Position numbers and translations under genes: made by a program | From: Clitoria ternatea | Lineage: Eukaryota; Streptophyta; Magnoliopsida; Fabales; Fabaceae | Direction of reading: 5' to 3' | Length of the DNA: 64,000 nucleotides | NCBI GenBank assembly: GCA_037962975.1 | Contig: CM075672.1 | Location: 57,606,501 to 57,670,500 of the forward strand | The notes under the pieces: model-generated | What the model saw: the letters and a program-made list of their open reading frames with translations, nothing else | Databases searched by the model: none | Told to the model about the DNA's origin: nothing | Part shown: positions 52,618 to 64,000 of the stretch, piece by piece | Numbering within the stretch: the first letter of the stretch is position 1 | Layout: each line of letters begins with the position of its first letter

Positions 52618-55600
52618 AGACCGAAAGGTCCAAGGCCAAGGTATACTTACCAAGTGTAAGCGGTTGTATGCAGTATGACCGAGTGGTCATCATTATTGTG
52701 GCATTGATTTGTGAATAGGAGGTCATTTCCCTCCTGGTCCGATTGATTGTATGCCCTGACTTAATCGGTATTGTATGTGTTTGATGATTTGGTATATGAA
52801 TGGTGTGGTTGTATGCCTGTGCCTTGTTAAGGAATTTGAACGTGTGATGAATGAATAGTATATGATTTGAGATACAAGAAATGTGTTAGCCTTAGTTCCT
52901 TTTACTTGAACCTGAACCCTTTGGAGTAGAAGACATAATTTAGTGCCTGTAATTAATTACACCTCTATGTTGCGTGAACTCATATACTGTACATGAAGAT
53001 TCGAGTAATATATGTATGCGTATTTGTTGTGTGTGAGAGATTAGTTTAACTATAAGTAGAAAATAGAGATGAGTGTTGACGTGGGAAGAGAGTTAGTGAC
53101 TCCCTCCGAGTGAAAGGAAACCTAGGTAATCCCGAGTGAATGAGACAGTGTGATGCCGAGCGAGAGTTTACCGACCAGAAGATAACACCTACGACTCTGA
53201 GTGGATCCATTATAATAAATCATTAAGTAGCTAAAAAATCCGAGTGAGTCTTGACTTAGTGGGAAAACCAGAGTAGGAGAGATTATAGTTGCCGAGTGAG
53301 AATGGGTGAAGAGGACGGGTGATACCGAGTGGGAATCGATCCTGATACCCTTAGAGTGATAACTGTTAAGTATTTCCTGAGTGAGGAGTGACTGAGTATT
53401 TCTGAGTGAGAAGTCCCTTTTAAATCCGGGTGAAAGGAATGTGTGCACACTATAATAGTTGTTGAGCTCAATATGAATTACATGAATATGTGGAATGTTA
53501 TTTAGAATAACATGATTGAATGGAATCCGATTGAATGAATGTATGTATATTAATGTTATGGCCGGGTGCGATATGATGTTGTGGCTGTAATGCATGCTAT
53601 GGTGAATGATATGAATTGTATGGCCGAGTGTGAATTTGATATTCCGATTGGATGATTGAATATATATATGTGTTGATGCTGTCGCAAAGTGCAAAGTGAG
53701 CCTATGGCTGTGATTATATGGGATTATAAATAATGTAAGTGATATAGCCGAGAGCTGGCTGGATAGATTCTGATTGAATGATGCTTGAATGTGTTCTGGT
53801 TGAATGATAGCGTGTATGCATTGAATGTTGGTACACACGTATACGTATATATATATATATATGATACTGTATGGTTTAAGGTGGATAAGATCTAGGAAGA
53901 AGTAATTACGCGGTAATGGTCAGAAACCGACTGTTATTATACCATTTTGGGGTGATAGTAACTGCTACTTGACGATTGTCATCAGGAGAGTTGCGCTAAC
54001 TTATGAGTAATGAAGAGGTGTACGACTTTTATGTAAGTCGGAAGCCTATAGCCATTATACTGTTTTACCGTAGGGGTAAATTATATTACATGATTGTTGC
54101 TGTGTGACGTGCCCTACGTGGTGCATCATGATAATGTTGATGTGAATATGTGCTTATATATGCATGTGAATTGCCATTAATTCTTGTGAGTAAGTATTAG
54201 CTGAGTGAGTTGGTCGGTGCGTGTGAGAACGTTGTTAGGGAGACTAAAATGGTTTGCATGGATTTGAATGATTTGAATGAACCCCGACTAGATGATGATG
54301 TATAAGTGGATTCCGACAGAATGAATATGTATGTACCGATACTGTTACCGAGTGTAATGTGGTGTCATAATTGAGAATGTACGTTATTGTGCAACTCCCG
54401 ATTGGATATGATGTTGTGAATGAAATCCTTAATGTAGTTTGGAATTGATTTGAGTAAGTCCGATCGGATGAACACATATATATATAATGATGCTATTGTT
54501 GAGTGCAATGTGTGGTTATGGTTATGGTGCATGCTATAGTGAACAATGTTATAGCCATGAATAATTGGTATGAAATCCGATTGAGTGCCTGTATGTACAC
54601 TAGTGCCGTTGCCGAGTCCGCAGTGTGTTATGACAACATGTGATTGTGAATTACTAATCCGGACTGAATTGCATGAAGCCGAATGAGTGATGTCATTATA
54701 TAGCTGAGAATTAAGAATTTAATCCGAGCCATGATTTTGTGATGAATAAGATTTAGAGGAAATATTTACTCGGTGTTGGCTAGAAGCCGATTGTTGTATT
54801 GCCGTCATCCAGTTTTACAGAGGTGATAAATAATTTTCATGCTTGTTGTTGTGTGATGTACCCTGTGTGATGTATAATGTTGATGTAGATGTACTGCTTC
54901 TATTGTGTATGTGAACTGCCATTAATTACCGTGTGAATTAGTATTAGTTGAGTGAATCAGGTCAGTGTGAGTCATGCTGTCCTGAGATGACTCTTCATGC
55001 CGTAAGCATTGTGGCAGCGTACATGTTGCAGTGACTGTGTAATTGTTGTAACCCTATAGGAATGAGACGTCATCCTATAAGATGGATGCAGCAATTCACG
55101 AGTCGGGCAGGTGAAGTTGTAGCTGCTTATGGTGATGGTGAGTCTTTTAGGCTTCCCCGAGTAAAGAGAGGAGTTGTATTAAGTAGATCATAAGTGGCTA
55201 TGTATCAAAATGAGGACTACTTAACCTTGTCATGTTGCCTCCGAGAGGATTAGAGGTTGTTGAGTGCGGAATGGCTACTAAAGGGACGATTGGTTATTGA
55301 AATAAGAAGGGTGATCAAATTTACCACTAAAATTAGAGTTTTATAAGTTAGCCGAGTGGTACTGTAAGTTTAATAAGGAAACCTGGACCTTGAGCCAAGG
55401 TGTTCGGTAAGGCGAGGATTGCTCGGGAAAGATTAGTATGTTCCGAGTGTGTGAGGGTGGAGATGGTTCCGAGTGAAATCCTTCTGGGAGAAAGAACTGC
55501 TGAGCAAAAATTATGATATTCCGAGTGAAGCATCGTTTGGGTCATCAATAAGGAGCTGTGTCCGAAGGGCACTTCTGTGTTAGGCAAAATCAAAGTGAAA

Positions 55601-57039
55601 TATCCGAGTTGTGTGAATTTCGGGTGAAGTGTCTCGAAGTGTACCACTTCCGAGTGGATGGTATCGTGTGGAGCGGTTCTGAGTGGAAAGGCATCGAGTG
55701 TGGAATTCCTAATACCCGTGTGATGTTCCACCAAGTGATCTCTATCCAGGAGAAAAGTACTTCTGGTCGGAAAATGGAACTTCGAGTGTGTAAGTTTTCA
55801 AATGAATTACCCAAGGGGGAGTAAATACCGAGCGGTAAACTTATTCATAGCTGTGTTCGGGTGATGTTGAGCTGTTGAGTCTGAACTCAGATTTATGTAT
55901 GGAGTAAGCCTGAATTCCGAGTGGAAATTTGGTAAATAGAAAGTCTCCGAGTGAAGGATCTCCAAGAGGAGTAGATATCCAAGAAAAGGATTTATTTGAA
56001 ATCATACTCAGATCAGCGTTTGGGACTGCTGGGCTTGGACTCGGGTTGGTTTCGAGGTAGGCTTGATTTACGAGTAAATTTTACAAGTGGAAGGATTTCC
56101 AGATGAGAACTGCCCTTAAAACCCCGATTGATATTTTCGAGTGAGGGGGCCGAGTGACATTCGTGGGTTATAGGCATGAAGTTAGCCAAAGGAATGGTTA
56201 AGAATCTGAGATGTTAGAACCGAGTGTGGTGCCTGTACGAGGCAAATCTAGGCAAGTGTGCTAATTGAAGCATATGGGAACTCGTTTGAGTGTTCATTTT
56301 GGTTAAGAAAGAAATTTTGTGGTCAAAATTTTGGAAATCCGAGAGCTTAATCTGAGATGAATCGGTCGGTAGTGGGTATTATAGGGAGTCAGTAATGTTG
56401 TTTACCGACTAGATTCTTCCCAATTGGTTGAATAACATCTAGAATGTGTCCCATGCGACCCAATGTCGAGCCTATGCTTTGTGTGAGCTCTTTGTCATGC
56501 CGAGTGACTCATTGAGTCGGGGAACCCAATGGTGTAAATATGCCGATCAGTGTTGGGAGTGTAAGGCCGAGCGGCCAACGAACTGGAAAGTGTCAATGGC
56601 TAGGGTGAACTGACAGAGTTGAATGGGGGTAACTACGTGGGAAATGGAATCCCGAATGTAATGAAGACTGTGAAGAGCTGTTTTATTTATTCTGATTAGA
56701 AATTATGAAGCAGTCGGGAACGTTGAGAAGCGAAGAGTTGCAGTCGGAGCATGACTGTGGTATTCCGATCTGTTTGTTGAGGTAGTCTGAGTGAAAGAAA
56801 GGAATGTTATTCCGAGTCAATAGTGACACTTCCGAGTGGAAATGTGTTAAGAATGATGTCTCGGTTTTCTGGGTGGAGCGGTCGGTAAATTGCTTTGGAA
56901 GCCAATTTTACCGACTGGAATTTAAGCAATGGATGAATACTTGAGGTACATAGATGTGTAATTGCTTATTGTGGTATGGCAGTGATTTTCCGAGTGGTTC
57001 AGTGAGGCTAAGCATGTGTTTGAATTTCGAGGACGAAAT

Positions 57040-57059
57040 TCTTTTGAGAGGGGGAGAAC
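57040..57059 (+). other. Polypurine tract of the LARD-type element
   Basis: A GAGAGGGGGAGAAC run directly precedes the LTR at 57060, after GGACGAAATTCTTTT, as in the chromovirus at 17541-17569. Confidence 0.85.
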
Positions 57060-59769
57060 TGTAACATCCCGATTTAATAATTAATTGCCGAATGAAAATA
57101 AATCATTGAAATAATAATTGCAAGGTGGGAAAATTATTTAATAATTATAATTAACTTAATTAACTCAACTTAAGAAATAATGACTGGTTAAGAGTGATTA
57201 ATTAATAATTGCTGGCTGATTGTGATTGGTGTACTGCTTCACGCTTTCCCACCCCACTTCCCATTCTCTCCGTGCATGCGTATATGGGCTACTGGGCTAC
57301 CCTATCATTCATTTTTCCCTTTCAGACTTCTCTTCTTTCTGTCCTCTCTTCTTCCCTTCTTCTTCGCTCTTCATTCTCCTTTTCTTCTTTCTTCTCTGCT
57401 CTCTGCACCGTGAGCTCGCAACCATGGAGGCTGAGGATCAGAGTCCTCCTTCTTGACTCGACGAGCCAGAGAGGGTGAGGGTGTGCATTCCCTCTGCATG
57501 CAACCAGTCTTCTTCCCATGGCTCCTCTGTTGACTTCCCTCTTTCTCCCTCTCCTTGCTCGAGGCTGCCGAGTCTCAGTGAAGATCTACACCACGAAGAG
57601 CTTCAAGAAGGTTGGAGCGTTCACCAGCGTGTGATTGGAGCTGCTTAAGAGAGCGAGCAGAGAACTAGGCGTCTCAGAAGCTTGGAAATCCCCACTGGAC
57701 CGAGTGGAAGGTCAATGTGGTGCCCTGGGGGCTTGGGTCTCCCCGCTAATTTTGCATGCAGAACCGTTTAAGAGTGGGAGTGGCTCAAAGTTCCTCCAAA
57801 GCCAGGTGTAATGGTGGATGACTAATGCAGGGCCGCTCCATTGAGAACGAGTGAATGGGCTGAGCAGAGCAACCGACTGGAGCTGCAAGCCCTTGGAGCC
57901 TTTGGAATCTTTATCCCAGGTAGGGGGCGCTCTGCATGTCAAATGCATAGTTTCTGGACGGTCCGAGTGAACATATTACCTTATGTGTTTGTATGATTAT
58001 GATTATGATGACCTTGTGAGGTTTTTGACTGTTGATCATTGGATATCGTATATGTGTGTTAGTAGAGTCCTGTTGATTATTTCGTATCCACATGCATGCG
58101 TTCAGGATGTGCTGTTTGATATATATATATATTGTGCGTGCTGCTGAGTAGAGTCCGAATGAATAATAATTATTATCTGGGTGGTGTATGACTATGGCTG
58201 TCCTAGAGATGTATGATGACATTGGTGATGTTGTGGAGTTAATGTATGAATTGCATGTTAATTGTAATGTGAATGTCAAGCACATTGTGTGGTCTATTGT
58301 TGACTTCCGGGTGGATACGATATGAATTGCTTAAGATGAACTTGCTGAGTGTGGATGACTACCGTGACATGCATGAGGTTGCATTTATGAATAGAGGGTG
58401 ACCTGTGGAAGGTCAGGAACCCAATGAGATGATTTCCAGCTACAGACCCTTGGCTAGATTCTGAGAGGACCCGTGGTAGCCGTGGGAGCTAGAGTTAAGT
58501 CTCGAGACATCCATGGGAGACCGGTACCACACGGTAAGGGTTATCAGACGAGGGGCCAGAAAAGGGATCTGTAACTGAGAGTTATTGTTAAGTCGGATTC
58601 GCATGCATATAGGTAGGTGCATCATTGATAAGAGCAACACACTCCTTAAAATCTGTGAATGCTATTAAGGAATTCCGACTGGATTTGTGTGTGTGTTTGA
58701 CGCTGAGGCTAAGTATTATTGATGTTATTGTTAAGGGGTATGTTGTTGTGAATAGTAGGAGTTAGATGACCATGAATGACTTGAGTAATCCGACTAGTGA
58801 CTTGTGTAGATGCTTTATTAAATGTTAGTGAATGCTATTATTGTTTCAGATAGATAGAGTATGTTGAAAGGGAATATGTATGCTAAGCCGAGCCAATAGC
58901 TGTCATTCTATATGTGAAAGCTCACCCCTACACCATTTTTCAGTATGTGCAGATCGGGCTCGGAAATGCTGACAGGGCCTCAAGTCCGAGTGTGGTGTAC
59001 CCCGATTGTTGAGTGCTTATATTGTATTCATTATGTTTAGTCAGTGTAGCCTTGGCCGGCTCTTATGTAAAATGACGATTAAGCATATTTGTTTATAAAG
59101 ATTGATTAGGAGAATTATAGATATGGGTTACTTGTATGGAATTGTAAGTATTGGTGAATATATATATATATATAATGTTAAGATAATGGGTAATCCAAGT
59201 GTATGATTGTGTATAGACCTGTGTTGTATGCTGGTGACTCGTGTTGGGCTCTTTCCGAGTGGGGGCTACTCATAAGGATTCTGAGAGAAATCCCTTTGAT
59301 GAATTCTGAGCGGACGATATAAATAATCCGAGCGAATAGGTTGTGGCGTGCCGAGTGAGTTAGCTATCATTTTCCGAGTGAATGAGTTGAAGGATAACTC
59401 TGGATTCCGAGCGTCTGGATAGCCGAGTGTGGCTTCTCGCCCCAGCGATCAAGGTACTCGCTCCAGCAAGTGTGGACTTGAGAAGACCTTGTGTTGGCAC
59501 CGCTTAAGCGATTCGTGCCTCGCCCGAGCGATTGGAGCTGCTTCGCTCAAGTGTATGGGTTCTCGCTTAACCGAGTGAATGCTGGTTTTGGGCTTCGCTG
59601 AGTGTTTCCTTCTTCCGCTGTATGCCCTCTCGAGTCGGTTTTATTTTCTCTTGCCCTCCTTCTCCTATTTCTTTTGTTACCCGGTTGCTTTATGGTCTAT
59701 TCGGTTTATTTAATTTCGGAAAAATTTTCTTGTTCCGGGTTGTTTTCATTTTAAATTTAGGATGTTTCA
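57060..59769 (+). repeat. LTR 2 of the LARD-type element
   Basis: 2710 bp, very close to LTR 1, with small indels (for example a CT-run change near 57385) and a few tens of substitutions. It is followed by its own PBS, which an ordinary 3' LTR would not have. Confidence 0.93.
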
Positions 59770-61543
59770 TTTTGGTATCAAAGCAGACCGAAAGGTCCAA
59801 GGCCAAGGTATACTTACCAAGTGTAAGCGGTTGTATGCAGTATGACCGAGTGTTCATCATTATTGTGGCATTGATTTATGAATAGGAGGTCATTTCCCTC
59901 CTGGTCCGATTGATTGTATGCCCTGACTTAATCGGTATTGTATGTGTTTGATGATTTGGTATATGAATGGTGTGGTTGTATGCCTGTGCCTTGTTAAGGA
60001 ATTTGAACGTGTGATGAATGAATAGTATATGATTTGAGATACAAGAAATGTGTTAGCCTTAGTTCCTTTTACTTGAACCTGAACCCTTTGGAGTAGAAGA
60101 CATAATTTAGTGCCTGTAATTAATTACACCTCTATGTTGCGTGAACTCATATACTGTACATGAAGATTCGAGTAATATATGTATGCGTATTTGTTGTGTG
60201 TGAGAGATTAGTTTAACTATAAGTAGAAAATAGAGACGAGTGTTGACGTGGGAAGAGAGTTAGTGACTCCCTCCGAGTGAAAGGAAACCTAGGTAATCCC
60301 GAGTGAATGAGACAGTGTGATGCCGGGCGAGAGTTTACCGACCAGAAGATAACACCTACGACTCTGAGTGGATCCATTATAATAAATCATTAAGTAGCTA
60401 AAAAATCCGAGTGAGTCTTGACTTAGTGGGAAAACCAGAGTAGGAGAGATTATAGTTGCCGAGTGAGAATGGGTGAAGAGGACGGGTGATACCGAGTGGG
60501 AATCGATCCTGATACCCTTAGAGTGATAACTGTTAAGTATTTCCTGAGTGAGGAGTGACTGAGTATTTCCGAGTGAGGAGTCCCTTTTAAATCCGGGTGA
60601 AAGGAATGTGTGCACACTATAATAGTTGTTGAGCTCAATATGAATTACATGAATATGTGGAATGTTATTTAGAATAACATGATTGAATGGAATCCGACTG
60701 AATGAATGTATGTATATTAATGTTATGGCCGGGTGCGATATGATGTTGTGGCTGTAATGCATGCTATGGTGAATGATATGAATTGTATGGCCGAGTGTGA
60801 ATTTGATATTCCGATTGGATGATTGAATATATATATGTGTTGATGCTGTCGCAAAGTGCAAAGTGAGCCTATGGCTGTGATTATATGGGATTATAAATAA
60901 TGTAAGTGATATAGCCGAGAGCTGGCTGGATAGATTCTGATTGAATGATGCTTGAATGTGTTCTGGTTGAATGATAGCGTGTATGCATTGAATGTTGGTA
61001 CACACGTATACGTATATATATATATATGATACTGTATGGTTTAAGGTGGATAAGATCTAGGAAGAAGTAATTACGCGGTAATGGTCAGAAACCGACTGTT
61101 ATTATACCATTTTGGGGTGATAGTAACTGCTACTTGACGATTGTCATCAGGAGAGTTGCGCTAACTTATGAGTAATGAGGAGGTGTACGACTTTTATGTA
61201 AGTCGGAAGCCTATAGCCATTATACTGTTTTACCGTAGGGGTAAATTATATTACATGATTGTTGCTGTGTGACGTGCCCTACGTGGTGCATCATGATAAT
61301 GTTGATGTGAATATGTGCTTATATATGCATGTGAATTGCCATTAATTCTTGTGAGTAAGTATTAGCTGAGTGAGTTGGTCGATGCGTGTGAGAACGTTGT
61401 TAGGGAGACTAAAATGGTTTGCATGGATTTGAATGATTTGAATGAACCCCGACTAGATGATGATGTATAAGTGGATTCCGACTGAATGAATATGTATGTA
61501 CCGATACTGTTACCGAGTGTAATGTGGTGTCATAATTGAGAAT
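59770..61543 (+). repeat. Second, truncated internal copy
   Basis: Matches 52603-54376 nearly base for base (offset about 7167) and stops abruptly after CATAATTGAGAAT at 61543. The remaining 2.7 kb of internal sequence and the first 2.56 kb of the next LTR are missing. Confidence 0.93.
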
Positions 61544-61711
61544 CTACCTTTTAAATCTGCTGTATGCCCTCTCGAGTCGGTTTTATTTTCTCTTGCCCTC
61601 CTTCTCCTATTTCTTTTGTTACCCGGTTGCTTTATGGTCTATTCGGTTTATTTAATTTCGGAAAAATTTTCTTGTTCCGGGTTGTTTTCATTTTAAATTT
61701 AGGATGTTTCA
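61544..61711 (+). repeat. Filler plus 3'-end fragment of a third LTR
   Basis: CTACCTTTTAAATCT (61544-61558) matches neither flank and looks like filler. The 153 bases 61559-61711 match 52450-52602, ending GGATGTTTCA just before the right AGATA duplication. Confidence 0.9.
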
Positions 61712-61716
61712 AGATA

Positions 61717-62774
61717 TCATGACTGTGCATATGCTGTATATAGTGTTTTGAGTTAAGCCTTGGCCGGCTCGTGTTTTGTTGTTAGCCTTTAAATCAGAAT
61801 TGAATTCCTTGGATCGGGAACATGACTTCTTGGTTGTAAAATCATGATATACACTTCTATATATATATGCCTATACTTATGCCACGTCGCATGTCTATCT
61901 CATGTTGTGAAATGTCTGGGTGATCTATATATATATATGTGCGTTCATATCTCCCATTGTGTAGGAAATAACATAACCCAGCGGGAAGGAAGCCAATTCA
62001 TGGTCTAGAGGGTGAGTTTACGATTCTGTAACCGAGTGGAAGATATTTAGATGTTCGGAGTGAGTGAAAATCAGATAGCTCCGAGTAGGGATTGACGTAG
62101 AAGACTGCCCCAATGACTAACTGCTAGGAATCCTCCCGAGCGTAGAATAGTCAATAATTCCGAATGAGAATTTGCTGAGTGGTGGTTTTTCCCGAATGGA
62201 GAGTGACACCTTAGAATGTAGATGACCCCACTGTGGTGAACTATTGGTAATAAAGGAATCTGAGTGAGTCTTAGCTTAGTAGGATGCTTAGAGTAGGAAG
62301 GTGATGGTTACCGAGTGAAAACTAGGCGAGATATCCCGAGTGACAAAAAGGGGCGCGAAGGTTGTCCCGAGTGAGAGGGTTCCCATATATTCCGAGTGAG
62401 AGCCAGTGAGGACCATTCCCGTATTATTCGTGTATGTATTCTGATTGTTGAAGCCGTGGAATAAATTACGTTTCCGAGTGAATTGAGATCGAATTCTTTC
62501 GAGTGAATTAGGCGCTGGAATCCGAGTGCAGAAATGCCGAGTGAAATGAGTAGATACCGAGAGAAGCCTTCGCTTGAGCGGGTATGCGTAGCTGCGTGGT
62601 TCGCTTAAGCGATTTCCCCTTTCTTCCGCTGTCATCTCCTCTGAATCGGTTTTACCTCTCTTGTTCTCTTTTCCTTTCATTTGCTTGTGCCAAGGCATTC
62701 TGATTTTTCCTTTAATTGTGAAAAAATTTCCCCTGATTTTCTTGCTTATGATTTGTTTAATTTAGGGTATTACA
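61717..62774 (+). repeat. 5' LTR of the gag-bearing gypsy element, second part
   Basis: Continues the LTR after the AGATA duplication with the GCCTTGGCCGGCTC phrase (61764-61777) and then many CCGAGTG motifs (about 62030-62570). It ends TAGGGTATTACA at 62774, followed by the PBS. Confidence 0.9.
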
Positions 62775-62777
62775 TTT

Positions 62778-62789
62778 TGGTATCAGAGC
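62778..62789 (+). other. Primer binding site (initiator tRNA-Met) of the gypsy element
   Basis: TGGTATCAGAGC, exact match, three bases after the LTR end. Confidence 0.93.
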
Positions 62790-62790
62790 T

Positions 62791-62859
62791 GACCGAATGG
62801 TCCAAGGCCAAGGCATGCTTACCGAGTGTAAGCGGTTGTATGCTTTTGACCGAGTGGTC
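62791..62859 (+). promoter_or_regulatory. Leader with three small hairpins, candidate packaging region
   Basis: GACC-GAAT-GGTC (62791-62802), GCTTAC-CGAGT-GTAAGC (62817-62833) and GACC-GAGT-GGTC (62848-62859). In the LARD-type element the same three are at 52619-52630, 52646-52660 and 52677-52688, with changes in loops but stems kept. The stretch 62860-63054 is non-coding leader with possible splice acceptors TTGTGGATAG (about 62910) and TTAATTTCAG (63037-63046). Confidence 0.6.
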
Positions 62860-63054
62860 ATCCTGATTATGATGTTAGTTGAACCTGATTGATATTGACT
62901 TGTGGATAGGAGGTTGTTCCCCCTGGTCCGATTGATTGTGTAGCATATAGAGATGGTGTGATGTGCTAAGTTACTGAACATTAGGCTGAAATCCGATCGG
63001 TGGTAAGTGGCTTGGTATACTTATCCTTGAAGGGTGTTAATTTCAGGATACGGA

Positions 63055-63966
63055 ATGACGCATCATCAAAGCATGGAGGCTATAGCCACAGCATTCCAAC
63101 GCTTTGCGGACATGTTTGAGAGGCAGGGCCAGCCTCGAGCTGAGGAGGGCCAAGTGCTGGACCGCTTCCTGAAGAGGAAGCCGAGTGAGTTTCAGGGAGG
63201 ACGTAATCCTGAAGCGGCTTTTAAGTGGACTCAGGAGCTAGAAAGGATTTTTGGGGGTCTTCGCTGTACTGAGGCCCAGAAGGTAGAGTGTGCAGTGTAC
63301 ATGCTGCGAGACGAGGCGGAAAACTGGTGGAAGATAGCCAGAAACTGATTCCCTGATGATGATGCTCAGCTGACATGGAATGATTTCAAGACATGCTTCT
63401 TGGAGAAGTACTTCCCTGATACAGTAAGGAGTCGGAAGGAGTTGGAGTTTATGGAGTTGAAACAAGGCTCCATGACTGTGGAGGAGTACGCGGCCAGATT
63501 TGAAGAGTTGTGCCTATTCTACCCACCTTTCCAACAGCCTGGGATGGAAAGTTCCAAGTGCCTTAAGTTTAAGAATGGGTTAAGATCTGATATTAAGAGA
63601 GCTTGTAGATACCAAGAGATACGGAGTTTTCCTGCATTAGTAAACAAGTGTAGGATATTTGAGGAGGATGACAAGGCCCATTCGGGCCAGAGCAGCAGAG
63701 TTAACCATTCTTTGAGGCCCCAGCAATCCCGCTTCAAAAGGCCAAGCAACGTTGGTAGAAACAAGTCTTTTTCCAGATTTGGAGGACAGAATCAGTCTAA
63801 AAGACGACCAGTGGTGGGAGACGGAAAATGTTTCAAGTGTGGAGGAAGCCACTATGCCCGAGACTGCAACAGCAATGGTGAAATGGTGTGCTTCCATTGT
63901 AATAAAAGAAGACACATTCGCCCCGATTGCCCCCAACTCCGTCAAGCAAACACCAGTGTACGTTAA
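63055..63966 (+). pseudogene. gag: Ty3/gypsy Gag with one nonsense codon
   Basis: Starts at the ATG at 63055, nine bases after an acceptor-like TTTCAG. The Retrotrans_gag region reads FLKRKPSEFQGGRNPEAAFK, ECAVYMLRDEAENWW, then after a TGA at 63346-63348 continues in the same frame with WNDFKTCFLEKYFPDTVRSR, ELEFMELKQGSMTVEEYAAR and CLKFKNGLRSDIKR. A basic linker leads to two zinc knuckles near the end: CFKCGGSHYARDC (63832-63870) and CFHCNKRRHIRPDC (63889-63930). The stop near 63966 may be the end of this Gag segment or another mutation, since protease normally follows. Only one early stop, so decay is mild. Confidence 0.88.
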
Positions 63967-64000
63967 GGAGGTTCCCAAGGGAGAAACCGAGTGAATGATA

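Larger units (their letters stand above)
52603..57059 (+). other. Non-coding internal region of the LARD-type element, rich in CCGAGTG motifs
   Basis: 4457 bp. The first ~150 bases are a leader homologous to 62775-62940. The rest has dozens of CCGAGTG or CGAGTG phrases (dense at 53105-53430, 55440-56170 and 56810-57000) and no domain that I recognise. Reverse-strand ORFs such as 53122-53838 are compositional. A 43-codon ORF at 55062-55193 (ATG after a CTATAG acceptor-like site, many Arg) is a weak candidate only. Confidence 0.75.
49890..61711 (+). mobile_element. Large non-coding gypsy-related retrotransposon with LTR-internal-LTR-internal-LTR structure
   Basis: The compound unit is LTR (49890-52602), internal (52603-57059), LTR (57060-59769), partial internal (59770-61543), 15-base filler (61544-61558) and the last 153 bases of a third LTR (61559-61711), all flanked by one AGATA duplication. 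The internal region has PBS and PPT but no recognisable gag or pol, so it is a LARD-type non-autonomous element. Copies are nearly identical by eye. It sits in the LTR of a related gag-bearing element. Confidence 0.9.
47743..64000 (+). mobile_element. Gag-bearing Ty3/gypsy element of the TGTAACATCCC family, interrupted in its 5' LTR, continues beyond the window
   Basis: The 5' LTR is 47743-49889 plus 61717-62774 (about 3205 bp), starting TGTAACATCCCAAATTTT and ending TAGGGTATTACA. The PBS, leader and gag follow. The gag type (zinc knuckles CFKCGGSHYARDC and CFHCNKRRHIRPDC) and LTR form suggest a chromovirus-like (Tekay/Del or Reina) element, but pol is out of the window. The interrupting element (49890-61711) belongs to a related family. 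Confidence 0.85.

Noticed and set aside
53122..53838. A 238-codon reverse-strand ORF, duplicated at 60289-61005, open in both copies
   Set aside because: It is His/Ile/Ser-rich, a reverse reading of repeated CCGAGTG and GAATGATT-type phrases. Both copies come from a recent duplication, so retention proves nothing, and no domain is recognisable.

Overview
This window is plant nuclear DNA made almost entirely of nested LTR retrotransposons. I see no host gene, tRNA, rRNA, CRISPR array or bacterial-type operon. The element families (SIRE-like Ty1/copia with an extra 3' ORF, Athila/Calypso-like and Tat-like Ty3/gypsy, chromovirus-like gypsy) and the dispersed TAATCGATTA and GCTTGAGCG motifs suggest a legume, probably Phaseoleae (soybean/bean group). 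The species cannot be fixed from the sequence alone.

Layout. (1) Positions 1-~16865 hold a plus-strand Tat-lineage gypsy element whose reverse transcriptase is split by a minus-strand SIRE-like copia element (508-9749). Past the insertion the Tat element continues with RT, RNase H, a second RNase H-like domain, integrase, a ~68-bp tandem repeat and a long antisense gene (16118-13445) with a candidate 94-nt intron. (2) 16866-17059 is the end of another SIRE-type LTR. It abuts the integrase tail and chromodomain of a chromovirus (17060-17520), whose 3' LTR starts at 17570. (3) At 23910 an Athila-like element begins: LTR, tRNA-Asp-type PBS, decayed gag, protease, RT, RNase H and integrase to about 31111, then an env-position ORF from 33016. 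That ORF is split by a solo LTR (33235-45341, TSD AATGC). The solo LTR is itself split by a non-autonomous copia element (36466-45072, TSD CTGTT). Athila sequence resumes at 45342 and runs to 47742. (4) At 47743 a further gypsy element starts. Its 5' LTR (47743-49889 plus 61717-62774) is interrupted by a large non-coding retrotransposon (49890-61711, TSD AGATA) with an unusual LTR-internal-LTR-internal-LTR structure. Its gag begins at 63055 and the element runs off the window.

How the parts relate. The two copia elements have related LTRs and Gag proteins; one has gag-pol plus an env-position ORF, the other has lost pol yet has nearly identical LTRs, so it was probably mobilised in trans. The large non-coding gypsy element shares its PBS-proximal leader, including three small hairpins, with the gag-bearing gypsy element it sits in, a likely parasite/helper pair. 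Most coding regions are broken by stops and frameshifts. Intact ORFs are the copia gag (6568-8205), the copia env-position ORF (2582-3553) and the shortened gag at 38613-39731.

Most unusual signal: the LTR of the last gypsy element has ten consecutive small hairpins (48922-49174), every one with a TGGGA or TGAGA loop on a different self-complementary stem. A diverged version in the solo LTR (34577-34817) shows compensatory stem changes. All coordinates and alignments were read by eye; no search or folding program was run.
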